Notes: a model not told the origin generated them from the sequence alone. A stretch of 64,000 nt of DNA from Rubrivivax sp. (GCA_022842595.1 JALHPF010000009.1:1-64000), one strand, 5' to 3'; positions 42,985 to 52,718 are shown, counted from the stretch's first letter. Numbers and translations are program-made.

Positions 42985-44565
42985 ATGCCTGAACTCACTG
43001 CCCTGCTGTCCGTTTCCGACAAGACCGGCATCGTCGAATTTGCCCGCTCGCTTGCCGCGCTGGGGGTGCGCCTGCTTTCCACCGGCGGCACGGCGCGGCT
43101 GCTGGCCGACGCCGGGCTGGCCGTGACCGAGGTTGCCGAAATCACCGGTTTCCCGGAGATGCTGGACGGCCGCGTCAAGACCCTGCACCCGAACATCCAC
43201 GGCGGCCTGCTGGCGCGGCGCGACATCCCCGAGCACATGGCCGCGCTGGCCGAACACGGCATCGGCACAATCGATCTGCTGGTCGTCAACCTGTATCCCT
43301 TCGCCCAGGCCACGGCGCGGGCCGACTGCACGCTGGAAGACGCGATCGAGAACATCGACATCGGCGGCCCCGCCATGCTGCGTGCCGCGGCAAAGAACTG
43401 GACCGATGTGGCCGTGCTCATCGACCCCGCCGACTACCCGCAGGTGCTGCAGGAGCTGCAGACCGGCGCCGTGCAGCGCGGCACCCGCTTCATGCTGGCC
43501 AAGAAGGTCTATGCCCACACCGCGGCCTACGACGGCATGATCACCAACTACCTCACGGCGCTGCAGCCCGGCGCCGAAAACGCCAGCGCCGAAGTGCCTG
43601 TCCGCGAGCCGTTTCCGGCCGTCTACACGCTGCAGTTCACGAAGACCCAGGACATGCGCTACGGCGAGAACCCGCACCAGGCCGCGGCGTTCTACCGCGA
43701 TGCAGGTGCCGCCGTGCCGGGCCTGCTGGCCGGCTGGGTGCAGCTGCAGGGCAAGGCGCTGTCGTACAACAACATCGCCGACGCCGACGCCGCCTGGGAA
43801 TGCGTGAAGACCTTCAGCGAAGCGGCCTGCGTCATCGTCAAGCATGCCAACCCCTGCGGCGTGGCCGTTGCGGAAAGCGCTGCGGCGGCCTATGCCAAGG
43901 CGCTGCAGACCGACCCGACCTCGGCCTTCGGCGGCATCATCGCCTTCAACCGCCCGCTCGACGCGGCGGCTGCCGAGCTCGTGGTGAAGCAGTTCGTCGA
44001 AGTCATCATCGCGCCTTCGGTCAGCGCCGAGGCGCGCGCCGTGTTCGCCCCCAAGCAGAACGTGCGCCTGCTCGAAGTGCCACTGGCCGCCAGCACGAAC
44101 GCGCTGGATTTCAAGCGGGTGGGCGGTGGCCTGCTCGTGCAGGGCAACGACAGCCGCAACGTGGCGCCCGGCGAACTGCGCGTGGTGACGAAGCTGGCAC
44201 CCACGGCGCAGCAGCTGGACGACCTGCTGTTTGCCTGGAAGGTGGCCAAGTTCGTGAAGAGCAATGCCATCGTCTTCTGCGCCGGCGGCATGACGCTGGG
44301 CGTGGGTGCCGGCCAGATGAGCCGCATCGACAGTGCGCGCATCGCCTCGATCAAGGCCGAACACGCCGGTCTCGAACTGGCCGGTTCGGCGGTGGCCAGT
44401 GACGCCTTCTTCCCGTTCCGCGACGGGCTGGACGTGGTCGTCGACGCTGGCGCGCGCTGCGTCATCCAGCCCGGGGGCTCGATGCGCGACGACGAAGTCA
44501 TCGCCGCTGCCGACGAGCGCGGCGTGGCCATGGTGTTCACGGGCACGCGCCATTTCAGGCACTGA
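42985..44565 (+). CDS. purH: Bifunctional AICAR transformylase/IMP cyclohydrolase
   Basis: Last two steps of IMP synthesis, 526 residues. The N-terminal MGS-like cyclohydrolase domain ([39 protein letters not shown]) spans about 1-200. The C-terminal transformylase domain has the catalytic KHANPCGV (about 285) and [10 protein letters not shown]. It lies 41 bases after fis in the same direction. Confidence 0.97.
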   Translation: MPELTALLSVSDKTGIVEFARSLAALGVRLLSTGGTARLLADAGLAVTEVAEITGFPEMLDGRVKTLHPNIHGGLLARRDIPEHMAALAEHGIGTIDLLVVNLYPFAQATARADCTLEDAIENIDIGGPAMLRAAAKNWTDVAVLIDPADYPQVLQELQTGAVQRGTRFMLAKKVYAHTAAYDGMITNYLTALQPGAENASAEVPVREPFPAVYTLQFTKTQDMRYGENPHQAAAFYRDAGAAVPGLLAGWVQLQGKALSYNNIADADAAWECVKTFSEAACVIVKHANPCGVAVAESAAAAYAKALQTDPTSAFGGIIAFNRPLDAAAAELVVKQFVEVIIAPSVSAEARAVFAPKQNVRLLEVPLAASTNALDFKRVGGGLLVQGNDSRNVAPGELRVVTKLAPTAQQLDDLLFAWKVAKFVKSNAIVFCAGGMTLGVGAGQMSRIDSARIASIKAEHAGLELAGSAVASDAFFPFRDGLDVVVDAGARCVIQPGGSMRDDEVIAAADERGVAMVFTGTRHFRH

Positions 44566-44580
44566 AGCCGACCGCCCGCC

Positions 44581-45378
44581 ATGCCCTTTCCCGACACCGA
44601 TCCCGTGGGCATCGACACGATCGACGCAGCCGGTTCCTGGGCGCGCTTCCGAGTCGACGACCCGCGCAAGCGCCTCGCCATGCTGCGTGAACTCTGCATC
44701 GGCGACGCGCATGTCGCGGTGGGCGCGCCCCGCGGCGCGTCCGTGGGTGCGGCCTTGTGGGCGGTCGACGATCCGGCCGGCCGCTTGTACTTCAGCGTCG
44801 ACCCGGGCGCGCCGGGCCCGGACGAACTCGCGACCCTGCCCGAAGTCTGGGCGGCCGCCTACCTGGGCGGCGTCAAGCTGCAGTTTCCGTTGAAGCAGCT
44901 GGACATTGCCGCGCTGCCGATGGCTGCCGGGCTGGGTGGTGGTGCCCGCACCCGGATCGGAGCGGCGATGCCGCTGTACGTCTACCGGCTGCCGAGGCGC
45001 CAGGCGTTTCGTGTGCGCCAGGGCCGCCATCGCGGGCCTCGGCTGCGGCTTCGCCACCCGCTGGCACCCGACAAGATGATCACCCTGGCCGCCATCGACA
45101 TGAGCACCGAAGGCTGCGCCATGTGGCTGCCTGCGAGCGAACTGCCGCTGGCCCCGGCCACGCTGCTGCAAGGCGTGGAAGTCCAGCTCGATGCCCGGAC
45201 CTTTCTGTTCACTGACCTCGTGGTCCAGCATGTCACGCAGCGCGGCGGTGACGCCGAGGGCGGCGCGCGCGTGGGCTGCAGCTGGGTGGGCATGCACGAC
45301 ACCGGGCGCGAGGCCCTGGCGCGCTGGACCGGCAGCAACTCGCGCCAGCGCGCCCTGATTCAGCTGACGCTTGACTAG
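44581..45378 (+). CDS. PilZ domain protein, YcgR-like flagellar brake family
   Basis: Cyclic-di-GMP receptor-type protein, 265 residues. An N-terminal YcgR-like domain (about 1-130) is followed by a PilZ domain with the ligand motifs RQAFR (about 140-144) and DMSTEG (about 173-178). It probably tunes motility or surface behaviour by binding the motor or another partner. It begins 15 bases after purH and runs by a short overlap into the acyltransferase gene. Confidence 0.88.
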   Translation: MPFPDTDPVGIDTIDAAGSWARFRVDDPRKRLAMLRELCIGDAHVAVGAPRGASVGAALWAVDDPAGRLYFSVDPGAPGPDELATLPEVWAAAYLGGVKLQFPLKQLDIAALPMAAGLGGGARTRIGAAMPLYVYRLPRRQAFRVRQGRHRGPRLRLRHPLAPDKMITLAAIDMSTEGCAMWLPASELPLAPATLLQGVEVQLDARTFLFTDLVVQHVTQRGGDAEGGARVGCSWVGMHDTGREALARWTGSNSRQRALIQLTLD

Positions 45379-46018
45379 CAAGGCCGACCTCGCAGGCTGG
45401 CTGCTGGCCTTCGTGGCCCGGCTGATCACCGGCGCCCAGGGCCACTGGAAAGGCTGCCCGCCGAAGGCCGAGCAGCGCATCTACTTCGCCAACCACCAGA
45501 GCCATCTGGACTGGGTGCTGATCTGGGCGGCGCTGCCGGCCGAACTGCGCAGCGTCACGCGGCCCATCGCCGCGCGCGACTACTGGACGGCCACGCCGCT
45601 GAAGCAGTGGATCACGACGGCGGTGTTCAATGCCGTGTACGTGAGCCGCACGCGAACGCAGGCCGCTTCCGGCTCCGGGGGCGACGACCAGGACCCGATG
45701 GAGCCCCTCGTCGAGGCCCTGCGCCATGGCGATTCGCTGGTGATCTTCCCGGAAGGCACGCGCAGCGCGAAGGGCGAGCCGCAGCCCTTCAAGAGCGGCC
45801 TGTTCCACCTGGCCGAGCAGTTCCCCGACGTCACCCTGGTGCCGGCGTGGATCGACAACGTGCAGCGCGTCATGCCCAAGGGTGAGGTCGTGCCGGTGCC
45901 GATCCTGTGCACGGTGACCTTCGGCACGCCGGTGCAGCTGCAGCCGGGCGAAGACAAGCGCAGCTTTCTGGCCCGTGCGCGCGCGGCTGTGCTGGCCGCC
46001 AGGCCGGCAGGCGGTTGA
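45371..46018 (+). CDS. 1-acyl-glycerol-3-phosphate acyltransferase (PlsC-like)
   Basis: Membrane-associated acyltransferase that makes phosphatidic acid, 215 residues. Catalytic motif NHQSHLDW (about 41-48) and substrate motif FPEGTRS (about 126-132) are intact. The start appears to be TTG 45371, overlapping the PilZ gene by 8 bases. It is followed 5 bases later by a CdsA-like gene, suggesting a two-step phospholipid module. Confidence 0.9.
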   Translation: MTSKADLAGWLLAFVARLITGAQGHWKGCPPKAEQRIYFANHQSHLDWVLIWAALPAELRSVTRPIAARDYWTATPLKQWITTAVFNAVYVSRTRTQAASGSGGDDQDPMEPLVEALRHGDSLVIFPEGTRSAKGEPQPFKSGLFHLAEQFPDVTLVPAWIDNVQRVMPKGEVVPVPILCTVTFGTPVQLQPGEDKRSFLARARAAVLAARPAGG

Positions 46019-46023
46019 AGGCG

Positions 46024-46995
46024 ATGCAAAGCCTGCGCGATCTCACGGCCGACCAGCAGGTGGGCCTGCTGTTCCTGACGCTCTTCGGCCTGCTGGTGCT
46101 GGCCTCGATAGCGGTGGCCTGGTGGGTGGCCCGCCAGGACGAAGCCGACGCCATGGGCCACCGCCGCCAGCGCCTCGTGCGCGACCTGCGCGCCCTGTGG
46201 GTGGGGGCGATCGTGTTCTGGGTGGCCTGGCTGTCCGGCCCCGTTGGCGCGACCGTGGCGTTCGGCCTGTTCTCGTTCTTTGCACTGCGCGAGTTCATCA
46301 CCCTGGCCCACACCCGGCGAGGCGACCACCGCAGCCTGCTGCTGGCCTTCTTCGTGGTGCTGCCGCTGCAGTACGTGATTGCCGGCGGCCGCTTCTTCGA
46401 CTTGTTCACGGTCTTCATTCCGGTCTACGTTTTTCTCGTCATCCCGGTGGTCAGCGCGCTGGCGGGCGACCCGCAGCGCTTCCTGGAGCGCAATGCCAAG
46501 ATCCAGTGGGGCATCATGGTCTGCGTCTACGGCCTGAGCCATGCACCGGCGCTGCTGCTGCTGGAGTTCCGCAACGTCGAGGGCCGCGGCGCCTTCCTGC
46601 TGTTCTTCCTGGTGATGGTGACGGTGGCCGCGCAGCTGGCGCAGGAAGCCGCCAGCCGCTGGCTGCGCCGCCGGCCGGTGGCCCGCCATATCGACCGCGA
46701 TTTTTCGTACCGGGCCTGGTGTGCCGGGCTGCTGGCCGCCGGCGGGGTGGGCGTGCTGCTGTACTGGATCACGCCTTTCAAGGCCGGGCAGGCGCTGGTG
46801 ATGGCGGTCATCGCCGGCGGCGCCGGCACGCTGGGTGAATTCGTGATGAAGGCACTGAAGAAGGACGCCGGCGTGCGCTTCTGGGGCAACACCGCCAGCG
46901 TCACCGGGGCCGTGGGCCTGCTGGACCGGGTGGCGCCGCTGTGTTTCGCCGCACCCGTGTTCTTCCATTCCGTGCGCTGGTACTTCGCCGTCTGA
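46024..46995 (+). CDS. CdsA-like phosphatidate cytidylyltransferase, altered active-site motif
   Basis: Polytopic membrane protein, 323 residues with about eight hydrophobic segments, of the CDP-diglyceride synthase family (YnbB-like branch). The usual signature reads roughly S-x-K-R-D ... G-H-G-G-x-x-D-R-x-D. Here the region at about 278-305 reads KKDAGVRFWGN then SVTGAVGLLDRVA, so the HGG and the last Asp are missing and two residues are added. The fold looks conserved, but catalysis may differ. Context with plsC suggests phospholipid work. Confidence 0.8.
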   Translation: MQSLRDLTADQQVGLLFLTLFGLLVLASIAVAWWVARQDEADAMGHRRQRLVRDLRALWVGAIVFWVAWLSGPVGATVAFGLFSFFALREFITLAHTRRGDHRSLLLAFFVVLPLQYVIAGGRFFDLFTVFIPVYVFLVIPVVSALAGDPQRFLERNAKIQWGIMVCVYGLSHAPALLLLEFRNVEGRGAFLLFFLVMVTVAAQLAQEAASRWLRRRPVARHIDRDFSYRAWCAGLLAAGGVGVLLYWITPFKAGQALVMAVIAGGAGTLGEFVMKALKKDAGVRFWGNTASVTGAVGLLDRVAPLCFAAPVFFHSVRWYFAV

Positions 46996-47016
46996 TGGCC
47001 GGCGCGGCATGAAGGC

Positions 47017-47565
47017 ATGAGGATCCTCGGCATCGACCCCGGCCTGCAGCGCACCGGCTTCGGCGTCATCGAGGCCGAGGGCTCGCAACTGGCCTACGTG
47101 GCCAGCGGCACCATCAGCACGCTCGAAGCCCCGCGGGGCGACCTGCCGGGGCGGCTGAGGATCATCTTCGACGGCGTGCGCGAAGTCGTGGAGCGTTATG
47201 CGCCCGAGGCCTGTTCGGTGGAGATCGTCTTCGTCAACGTCAACCCGCAGAGCACCCTGCTGCTGGGCCAGGCGCGTGGTGCAGCGCTGGCAGCACTCGT
47301 GTCGGGCGGCCTGCCCGTTGCCGAGTACACGGCCTTGCAGATGAAGAAGGCCATCGTCGGCCATGGCCTGGCCAGCAAGGGGCAGGTGCAGGAAATGGTC
47401 AGGCGGCTGCTGGCGCTGTCGGCGCTGCCGGGCAAGGACGCGGCCGACGCGCTGGGCCTGGCCATCGCCCACGCGCATGCGGGCAGTTCGTTTGCCGCGA
47501 TCGCGCGCAGCACGCCATTGCAGCGGCGCCAGCATGCGCAATACCGCAAGGGCCGTTCCTACTGA
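47017..47565 (+). CDS. ruvC: Crossover junction endodeoxyribonuclease RuvC
   Basis: Holliday junction resolvase, 182 residues. The four acidic catalytic residues are present: D7 (GIDPGL), E69 (VEIVFVN), D141 and D144 (KDAADAL). ruvA and ruvB are not adjacent. The start ATG lies 21 bases after the CdsA-like gene, so it may end a purH-to-ruvC transcript. It is convergent with a small membrane-protein gene. Confidence 0.95.
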   Translation: MRILGIDPGLQRTGFGVIEAEGSQLAYVASGTISTLEAPRGDLPGRLRIIFDGVREVVERYAPEACSVEIVFVNVNPQSTLLLGQARGAALAALVSGGLPVAEYTALQMKKAIVGHGLASKGQVQEMVRRLLALSALPGKDAADALGLAIAHAHAGSSFAAIARSTPLQRRQHAQYRKGRSY

Positions 47566-47604
47566 GCCGTTTCCAGCCTGTTGTGGAGGCCTCGCTGCCA
47601 GCCG

Positions 47605-47634
47605 AAAAAAAAGCGCCCCGGCAAGCCAGGGCGC
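47605..47634 (-). terminator. Intrinsic terminator of the 62-residue protein gene
   Basis: Stem 47613-47621 with 47626-47634 has one mismatch and a CAAG loop, followed on the minus strand by eight T. It lies 68 bases after the stop of the small gene at 47703-47891 and confirms that gene is transcribed on its own. Confidence 0.85.
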
Positions 47635-47702
47635 GTGGAAAGTCTCATGTCGAGACTGCAGGAGGAACGGTGGGACGGAAGGCCGCGCAATGCGGCCCGC
47701 GG

Positions 47703-47891
47703 TCAGGACTGCGCGGCCGAAGCGGCCGGTTGCACCTTGGCCATCTGGGCGCCTGGGTGGTCGACGCTGGCCAGGGTGTTCACGCCCAGCAGCATGGCCA
47801 GGGTCAGCACGGCGGCGAAGCCGGCGCCTGCCAGGCGGGTGCTGTGGGTGGCTTGAAGGGTGCTGGCGGCGGTTGGGCTGGTGGTGTTCAT
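47703..47891 (-). CDS. Small single-span membrane or exported protein, unknown
   Basis: Protein of 62 residues with one hydrophobic stretch (about 20-42, LAGAGFAAVLTLAMLLGVNTLA) and a short polar tail; it could be a membrane anchor or signal peptide. It is too short for domain recognition. Support for a real gene: ribosome binding site AAGGAA seven bases before ATG 47891, and a strong terminator 68 bases after the stop. It is divergent from the AAA ATPase gene. Confidence 0.7.
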   Translation of the reverse strand: MNTTSPTAASTLQATHSTRLAGAGFAAVLTLAMLLGVNTLASVDHPGAQMAKVQPAASAAQS

Positions 47892-48162
47892 GGTGGTTTC
47901 CTTCGGGGGTGGAAAGGCTTGTTCGATGGGTGCACTTTAGGCAGCGCGGCAGGTCGCTGCCATGCCGGTGCGACGAGCCGACAGGTGCCGCCGATGACCT
48001 GCAGCCGGTGGCGATGAACGGTGCCGGCCCGCTGCTTGCTAGAGCCGTCGGCCAGGCTGATCCCCGCAACTGCGGTGTCCCCAACCGCTTGTTCGGATTG
48101 GCCGTTGTGGCACGCTGTGCTTGAATGGATCCGCACCCCAGTTGGTTTGCAAGGAGCCCCGG

Positions 48163-49173
48163 ATGAGCGACCGTACGCAGGAACTCGTTCCCTACACGCC
48201 CAGCGCGATGCCTTCAGGCATACCGATCGCCAGCATGCGTTCGGTCTACCGCGTGGGCGACGTCGCCCAGCGGCTGGACAAGCTGCCCCAGCGCGAACAC
48301 GAGACCCTGCGCGCCACCTACGAACGCATGCTCGAGAAGGGCCCGGAGCGTTTCCAAGTCAAGCCCAGCGGCCTGCCGGCAATGGAGCACCTCTACGACG
48401 AGATGCCGAACTTCGCCGAGGTGCTGGACGACGTGCGGCGCCAGCTGGCGCTGTGCCACGACAGCCGCGACGCGCTCGAGATCACACCGATGCTGCTGCT
48501 GGGCCCGCCAGGCATCGGCAAGACGCACTTCGCGCGCGAGATCTCGCGCCTGCTGGGCACCGGCCTGGGCTTCATCAGCATGAGCAGCCTCACCGCCGGC
48601 TGGGTGCTGTCGGGCGCCAGCAGCCAGTGGAAGGGCGCGCGCCCGGGCAAGGTCTTCGAGACCCTGGTCGACGGCGCCTATGCCAACCCGGTGATGGTGG
48701 TCGACGAGATCGACAAGGCGCGCGGCGAGCATGCCTACGACCCGCTGGGTGCGCTCTACAGCCTGCTCGAACACGACACCGCGCAGACCTTCACCGATGA
48801 GTTTGCCGAGGTCGCCATCGACGCCAGCCAGGTGATCTGGGTGGCCACTGCCAACGACGAGCGCAGCATCCCCGAGCCCATCCTGAACCGGATGAACGTC
48901 TACGAGGTGCACGCACCCGACGCCGACGCCGCCCGCACGATCGCGCTGCGCCTGTACCAGGGCCTGCGGGCCGAACACGACTGGGGCCGCCGCTTCGACG
49001 GCCAGCCTTCCGAGGCGGTGCTGGAGCGGCTGGGGGCGATGGCGCCGCGCGAGATGCGCCGCGCCTGGATGACGGCCTTCGGCAACGCCCGGCTGGCCGG
49101 CCGAGCCAGCATCGAACTGGCCGACCTGCCCGACGCAGGCGCGAGGCGCTCGCCCATCGGCTTCGTCCAGTAG
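48163..49173 (+). CDS. AAA family ATPase, stand-alone Lon-like
   Basis: AAA ATPase of 336 residues with Walker A GPPGIGKT (about 113-120), Walker B VMVVDEIDK (about 177-185), a sensor-1 ATANDE and an Arg finger region. It resembles the ATPase part of Lon without a protease domain. No partner gene is adjacent. ATG 48163 has a good AAGGAG site upstream. Its substrate is unknown; remodelling of a protein complex is the family expectation. Confidence 0.85.
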   Translation: MSDRTQELVPYTPSAMPSGIPIASMRSVYRVGDVAQRLDKLPQREHETLRATYERMLEKGPERFQVKPSGLPAMEHLYDEMPNFAEVLDDVRRQLALCHDSRDALEITPMLLLGPPGIGKTHFAREISRLLGTGLGFISMSSLTAGWVLSGASSQWKGARPGKVFETLVDGAYANPVMVVDEIDKARGEHAYDPLGALYSLLEHDTAQTFTDEFAEVAIDASQVIWVATANDERSIPEPILNRMNVYEVHAPDADAARTIALRLYQGLRAEHDWGRRFDGQPSEAVLERLGAMAPREMRRAWMTAFGNARLAGRASIELADLPDAGARRSPIGFVQ

Positions 49174-49230
49174 CCGCTGGCTGCGGGTGCGGTCCCGCGG
49201 CCTGCCTCTGCCGAGGCCGGGGCCGGGGCC

Positions 49231-49265
49231 GTACGCCCGTGAAGTACGCCCGTGAAGTGCGCCCG
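49231..49265. repeat. 13-bp direct repeats upstream of the patatin autotransporter
   Basis: Two exact copies of a 13-bp unit (49231-49243 and 49244-49256) and a partial third copy with one change (49257-49265) end 15 bases before the ATG of the next gene. Such iterons often bind a regulator, but no such protein is identified here. Confidence 0.8.
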
Positions 49266-49280
49266 GGCCACAATTCGCGC

Positions 49281-51488
49281 ATGACATGCCTTTCCACGTT
49301 ACGGTGGCGCCGTGCGGCCGTGCTGGCCCTGGCGGCGCTGTTCGCCGGCCTCGGTCTGGAAACGGCCTGGGCGCAGGCGCGCCCCAAGGTCGGCCTGGTG
49401 CTGGGCGGCGGTGGTGCACGCGGCGCGGCCCACATCGGCGTGCTGGAAGTGCTGGAACGCCTGCGGGTGCCGGTGGACTGCGTGGCCGGCACGAGCATGG
49501 GCGCGCTGGTCGCTGGGGCCTGGGCCGCGGGCCTGAGCCCCGCGCAGATGCGCACCGAGCTGGGCCGCGCCAACTGGAACGACATGTTCATCGACAGCCC
49601 AGACTTCAACGAGCTGGACTTCCGCAGCAAGCGCCTCGCACAGCGCTTCCTGCCGGGCAGCGAAACCGGTGTCACGCCACGTGGGCTGGTCTCGCCGCCG
49701 GGCGTGGTGTCGGGGCAGAAGATCAAGCTGTTCTTCAACCAGCTGGTGCATGCCGATGTCGTCGAACGTGAACTCGAGCAGCTGCCGCTGCCGGTGTCGA
49801 TCATCGCCACCGACATCGGCAACGGCGCCCGCGTGGTGCTGCGCGAAGGCAGCCTGACGCTGGCCATGCGCGCCAGCATGTCGGTGCCCGGGCTGATGGC
49901 GCCGCAGGAACTCGACGGCCGCCGGCTGGTGGATGGCGGCCTCGTCGACAACGTGCCCATCCGCGAGGTGCGCGAACGCTGCAATGCCGATGTCGTGATC
50001 GCCGTGAACGTGGGCTCGCCCCTGCTCAAGCCCGAAGACGTGAACGGCTTCTTCAGCGTGGCCGCGCAGATGGTGGCCTTGCTGACCGAGCAGAACGTGA
50101 GCGCATCGCTGGCCACGCTGACGGCGCGCGACATCGTCATCCAGCCCGGCCTGGGCACCATCACCGCGGCCGATTTCGAGCGCCACGCCGAAGCCGCCGG
50201 CCATGGCCGCCTGGCCGCCGAGCTGAAGGCCGATCAGCTGGCGACCCTGTCGGTGCCTGCCGCCGAATACGCCCAGTGGCAGCGCCGCATCGCGGTGAGC
50301 AAGGGCCAGGTGCCACGCATCGACGACATCGAGATCGCCGGTGTCGAACGTGTCAATGTCGCCGCGGTGTCACGCCACCTGAAACAGCTGGCCGGGGCGC
50401 CGCTGGACACCGGCGCTCTGAACCGCGACCTGCTGCGGGCTTTTGGCGACGGCAGTTACGAGCGCGTGGACTACAGCCTGGTGAAGGTGGGCGGGCGCAA
50501 CCTGCTGCGCGTGATGCCCGTTGAAAAGAGCTGGGGCCCCGACTACCTGCGCCTGGGTGTCAGGCTGGAAACCTCGCTGGGGTTGGGTGCCAGCTACCAG
50601 CTGCGCGTGGGTTACCAGAAGACCTGGCTGAACGCCCTGGGTGGCGAGCTGCTGCTCATCGGCGACCTGGGCAGCAGCACCGGCGCCGCGGCCGAGTTCT
50701 ATCAGCCGCTGGAACCCGGCCAACGCTTCTTCGGCTATGCCCAGGCCGGCTATCTGCGCGAACGCATCGATTTCTTCTTCGTCGAGCAGCGGGTGGCCGA
50801 ATACCGCAGCGCCACTGCCCAGGCCGAACTGGGCCTGGGCATGAACTTCGCGCTGCTGGGCCAGCTGCGGCTGGGCTGGCGCGAAAGCAAGGTCACGAAC
50901 TCGCTGGAAACCGGCGTCGACGTGTTCTCGCTGCTGCCCGAGCGCAGCACCGGCAGCCTGGTGGTGGCCCTGGAGCTGGACCAGAGCGACAGCCTGTACT
51001 TCCCACGCCGCGGCTGGGAATTCCGGGCCAGCTACCTGGACGCCGACCGGGGTGACTTCACCCGCCTGGCCCTGGGCGGCCGCGCTGCGCTGCCGCTGGG
51101 CGACTGGGTGCTGGGCGTGCGCGGCAGCTGGGTCGATTCACCCCGCGGCCTTCTGCCATTGAACGATGCCGGCCGGCTGGGTGGTTTCCTGAATCTGTCG
51201 GCCTATGCCAAGGGCCAGTTCCTGGGCGATGGCGTGGCCTACGCGCATGTGCGCGCCGAACGCATCATCGGCCGCGCACCGCTGGGCCTGCGCGGCGACA
51301 TGCGGCTGGGTGTGGCGCTGGAAGCCGGCCGCGTGGCCACGCCCTACGCGCCACAGCGCCGGCCGGGCTGGCTGGGGTCGGTGGCGGTCTACCTGGGCGG
51401 AGAGACACCCTTCGGCCCCGTCTACCTGGGCCTGGGCCTGGGCGACCGCGGCGCGAGCAATGCCTACCTGTTTCTGGGCACGCCTTGA
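49281..51488 (+). CDS. Patatin-like autotransporter (type Vd, PlpD-like)
   Basis: Outer-membrane lipase secreted as a single polypeptide, 735 residues. A signal peptide (about 1-32) precedes a patatin domain with GGGGARG (about 41-47), GTSMG (Ser about 72) and DGG (about 217). A POTRA-like domain (about 346-415) and a C-terminal 16-strand-type barrel (about 420-735) follow. This is the PlpD/FplA layout, where the lipase is exported through its own barrel. ATG 49281 gives the signal peptide directly. Confidence 0.92.
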   Translation: MTCLSTLRWRRAAVLALAALFAGLGLETAWAQARPKVGLVLGGGGARGAAHIGVLEVLERLRVPVDCVAGTSMGALVAGAWAAGLSPAQMRTELGRANWNDMFIDSPDFNELDFRSKRLAQRFLPGSETGVTPRGLVSPPGVVSGQKIKLFFNQLVHADVVERELEQLPLPVSIIATDIGNGARVVLREGSLTLAMRASMSVPGLMAPQELDGRRLVDGGLVDNVPIREVRERCNADVVIAVNVGSPLLKPEDVNGFFSVAAQMVALLTEQNVSASLATLTARDIVIQPGLGTITAADFERHAEAAGHGRLAAELKADQLATLSVPAAEYAQWQRRIAVSKGQVPRIDDIEIAGVERVNVAAVSRHLKQLAGAPLDTGALNRDLLRAFGDGSYERVDYSLVKVGGRNLLRVMPVEKSWGPDYLRLGVRLETSLGLGASYQLRVGYQKTWLNALGGELLLIGDLGSSTGAAAEFYQPLEPGQRFFGYAQAGYLRERIDFFFVEQRVAEYRSATAQAELGLGMNFALLGQLRLGWRESKVTNSLETGVDVFSLLPERSTGSLVVALELDQSDSLYFPRRGWEFRASYLDADRGDFTRLALGGRAALPLGDWVLGVRGSWVDSPRGLLPLNDAGRLGGFLNLSAYAKGQFLGDGVAYAHVRAERIIGRAPLGLRGDMRLGVALEAGRVATPYAPQRRPGWLGSVAVYLGGETPFGPVYLGLGLGDRGASNAYLFLGTP

Positions 51489-51518
51489 CGCGCCCTGGCA
51501 GCGCGCCTTCGCGCCGCT

Positions 51519-52718
51519 TCAGCCGCGGTGCGTACCGTTCAGCCAGGCCTCGGCCATGCGCACCCAGCAGGTGGCGCCCAGCGGGATCAGGTCGTCGTTG
51601 AAGTCGTAGCTCGGGTTGTGCAGCATGCAGGGCCCCAGGCCATGGCCGCCGACGCGGTGGCTGCCGTCGCCGTTGCCGATGAGGAAGTAGGCGCCGGGCG
51701 TCTTTTGCAGGAAGAAACTGAAGTCCTCGGCGCCCATCGTCGGCTCGAATTCATGCACGTTGTCGGCGCCGACGATGTCGGCCATGACGCGCCGCGCGAA
51801 GGCGGTTTCCTGGGTGTGGTTGATGGTCGGCGGGTAGTTGCGCTTGAAGGCGAACTCGCAGGTGGCGCCGAAAGCCGCGGCGGTGTGCCCGGCGATCAGC
51901 GCCATGCGCTCTTCGATCATCTGCAGCACCTCGTTCGTGAAGGTGCGCACTGTGCCTTCGACGACGCAGCTGTCGGGCACGACGTTGGTGGCCTCGCCGG
52001 CGTGGATCATCGTCACCGAGATCACGCCGGTGTCGATGGGCCGCTTGTTGCGCGTGATGATGGTCTGGAAGGCCTGCACCATCTGGCAGGCCACCGGCAC
52101 CGGGTCGATGCCGTTGTGCGGCATGGCTGCATGCGCACCCTTGCCGCGGATCGTGATCTTGAATTCGTTGCTGCTGGCAAAACACGGGCCGTCCTTGATG
52201 GCGAACTGCCCCACCGCCATGCCCGGCCAGTTGTGGGCACCGAAGATCGCTTCCATCGGGAACTGCTCGAACAGGCCGTCCTTCATCATCTCGCGGGCCC
52301 CGCCACCGCCTTCTTCGGCGGGCTGGAAGACCAGGTACACGGTGCCGTCGAAGTTGCGGTGTCTGGCCAGGTGCTTGGCCGCGGCCAGCAGCATGGCGGT
52401 GTGGCCGTCGTGGCCGCAAGCGTGCATCTTGCCCGCGTGCTGGCTGGCGTGGGCGAAGGTGTTGTGCTCGGTCATCGGCAGCGCGTCGATGTCGGCGCGC
52501 AGGCCCACGGCGCGCGACGAAGTGCCGTTCTTCACGATGCCCACCACGCCGGTCCTGCCCAGGCCGCGGTGGATGGGGATGCCCCAGTCGGTCAGCGCCT
52601 TGGCGATGATGTCGGCGGTGCGTTCTTCCTGGAAGCAGAGTTCCGGGTGGGCGTGGATGTCGCGACGGATGACGGCCACGGCCGCGGCGTCGGCCAGGAT
52701 GGGTTCGATCAGGTTCAT
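51519..52718 (-). CDS. M20 family amidohydrolase (hippurate/aminoacylase type)
   Basis: Zinc peptidase-like amidohydrolase, 399 residues, cytoplasmic. The metal ligands of M20D enzymes appear in HACGHDGHTAML (about 98-110), EEGGGGA, and HNWPG. It likely removes acyl groups from N-acyl amino acids. It is well placed, with a GGAG site upstream, convergent with the patatin autotransporter. Confidence 0.93.
   Translation of the reverse strand: MNLIEPILADAAAVAVIRRDIHAHPELCFQEERTADIIAKALTDWGIPIHRGLGRTGVVGIVKNGTSSRAVGLRADIDALPMTEHNTFAHASQHAGKMHACGHDGHTAMLLAAAKHLARHRNFDGTVYLVFQPAEEGGGGAREMMKDGLFEQFPMEAIFGAHNWPGMAVGQFAIKDGPCFASSNEFKITIRGKGAHAAMPHNGIDPVPVACQMVQAFQTIITRNKRPIDTGVISVTMIHAGEATNVVPDSCVVEGTVRTFTNEVLQMIEERMALIAGHTAAAFGATCEFAFKRNYPPTINHTQETAFARRVMADIVGADNVHEFEPTMGAEDFSFFLQKTPGAYFLIGNGDGSHRVGGHGLGPCMLHNPSYDFNDDLIPLGATCWVRMAEAWLNGTHRG

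Noticed and set aside
41923..45480. Antisense frame of 1185 codons across dusB, purH and the PilZ gene
   Set aside because: It is low complexity, has no domain, and lies opposite intact conserved genes.
48090..48125. TGGCACG-containing sequence resembling a sigma-54 promoter
   Set aside because: The spacing to the GC element is wrong (GG-N8-GC instead of N10).
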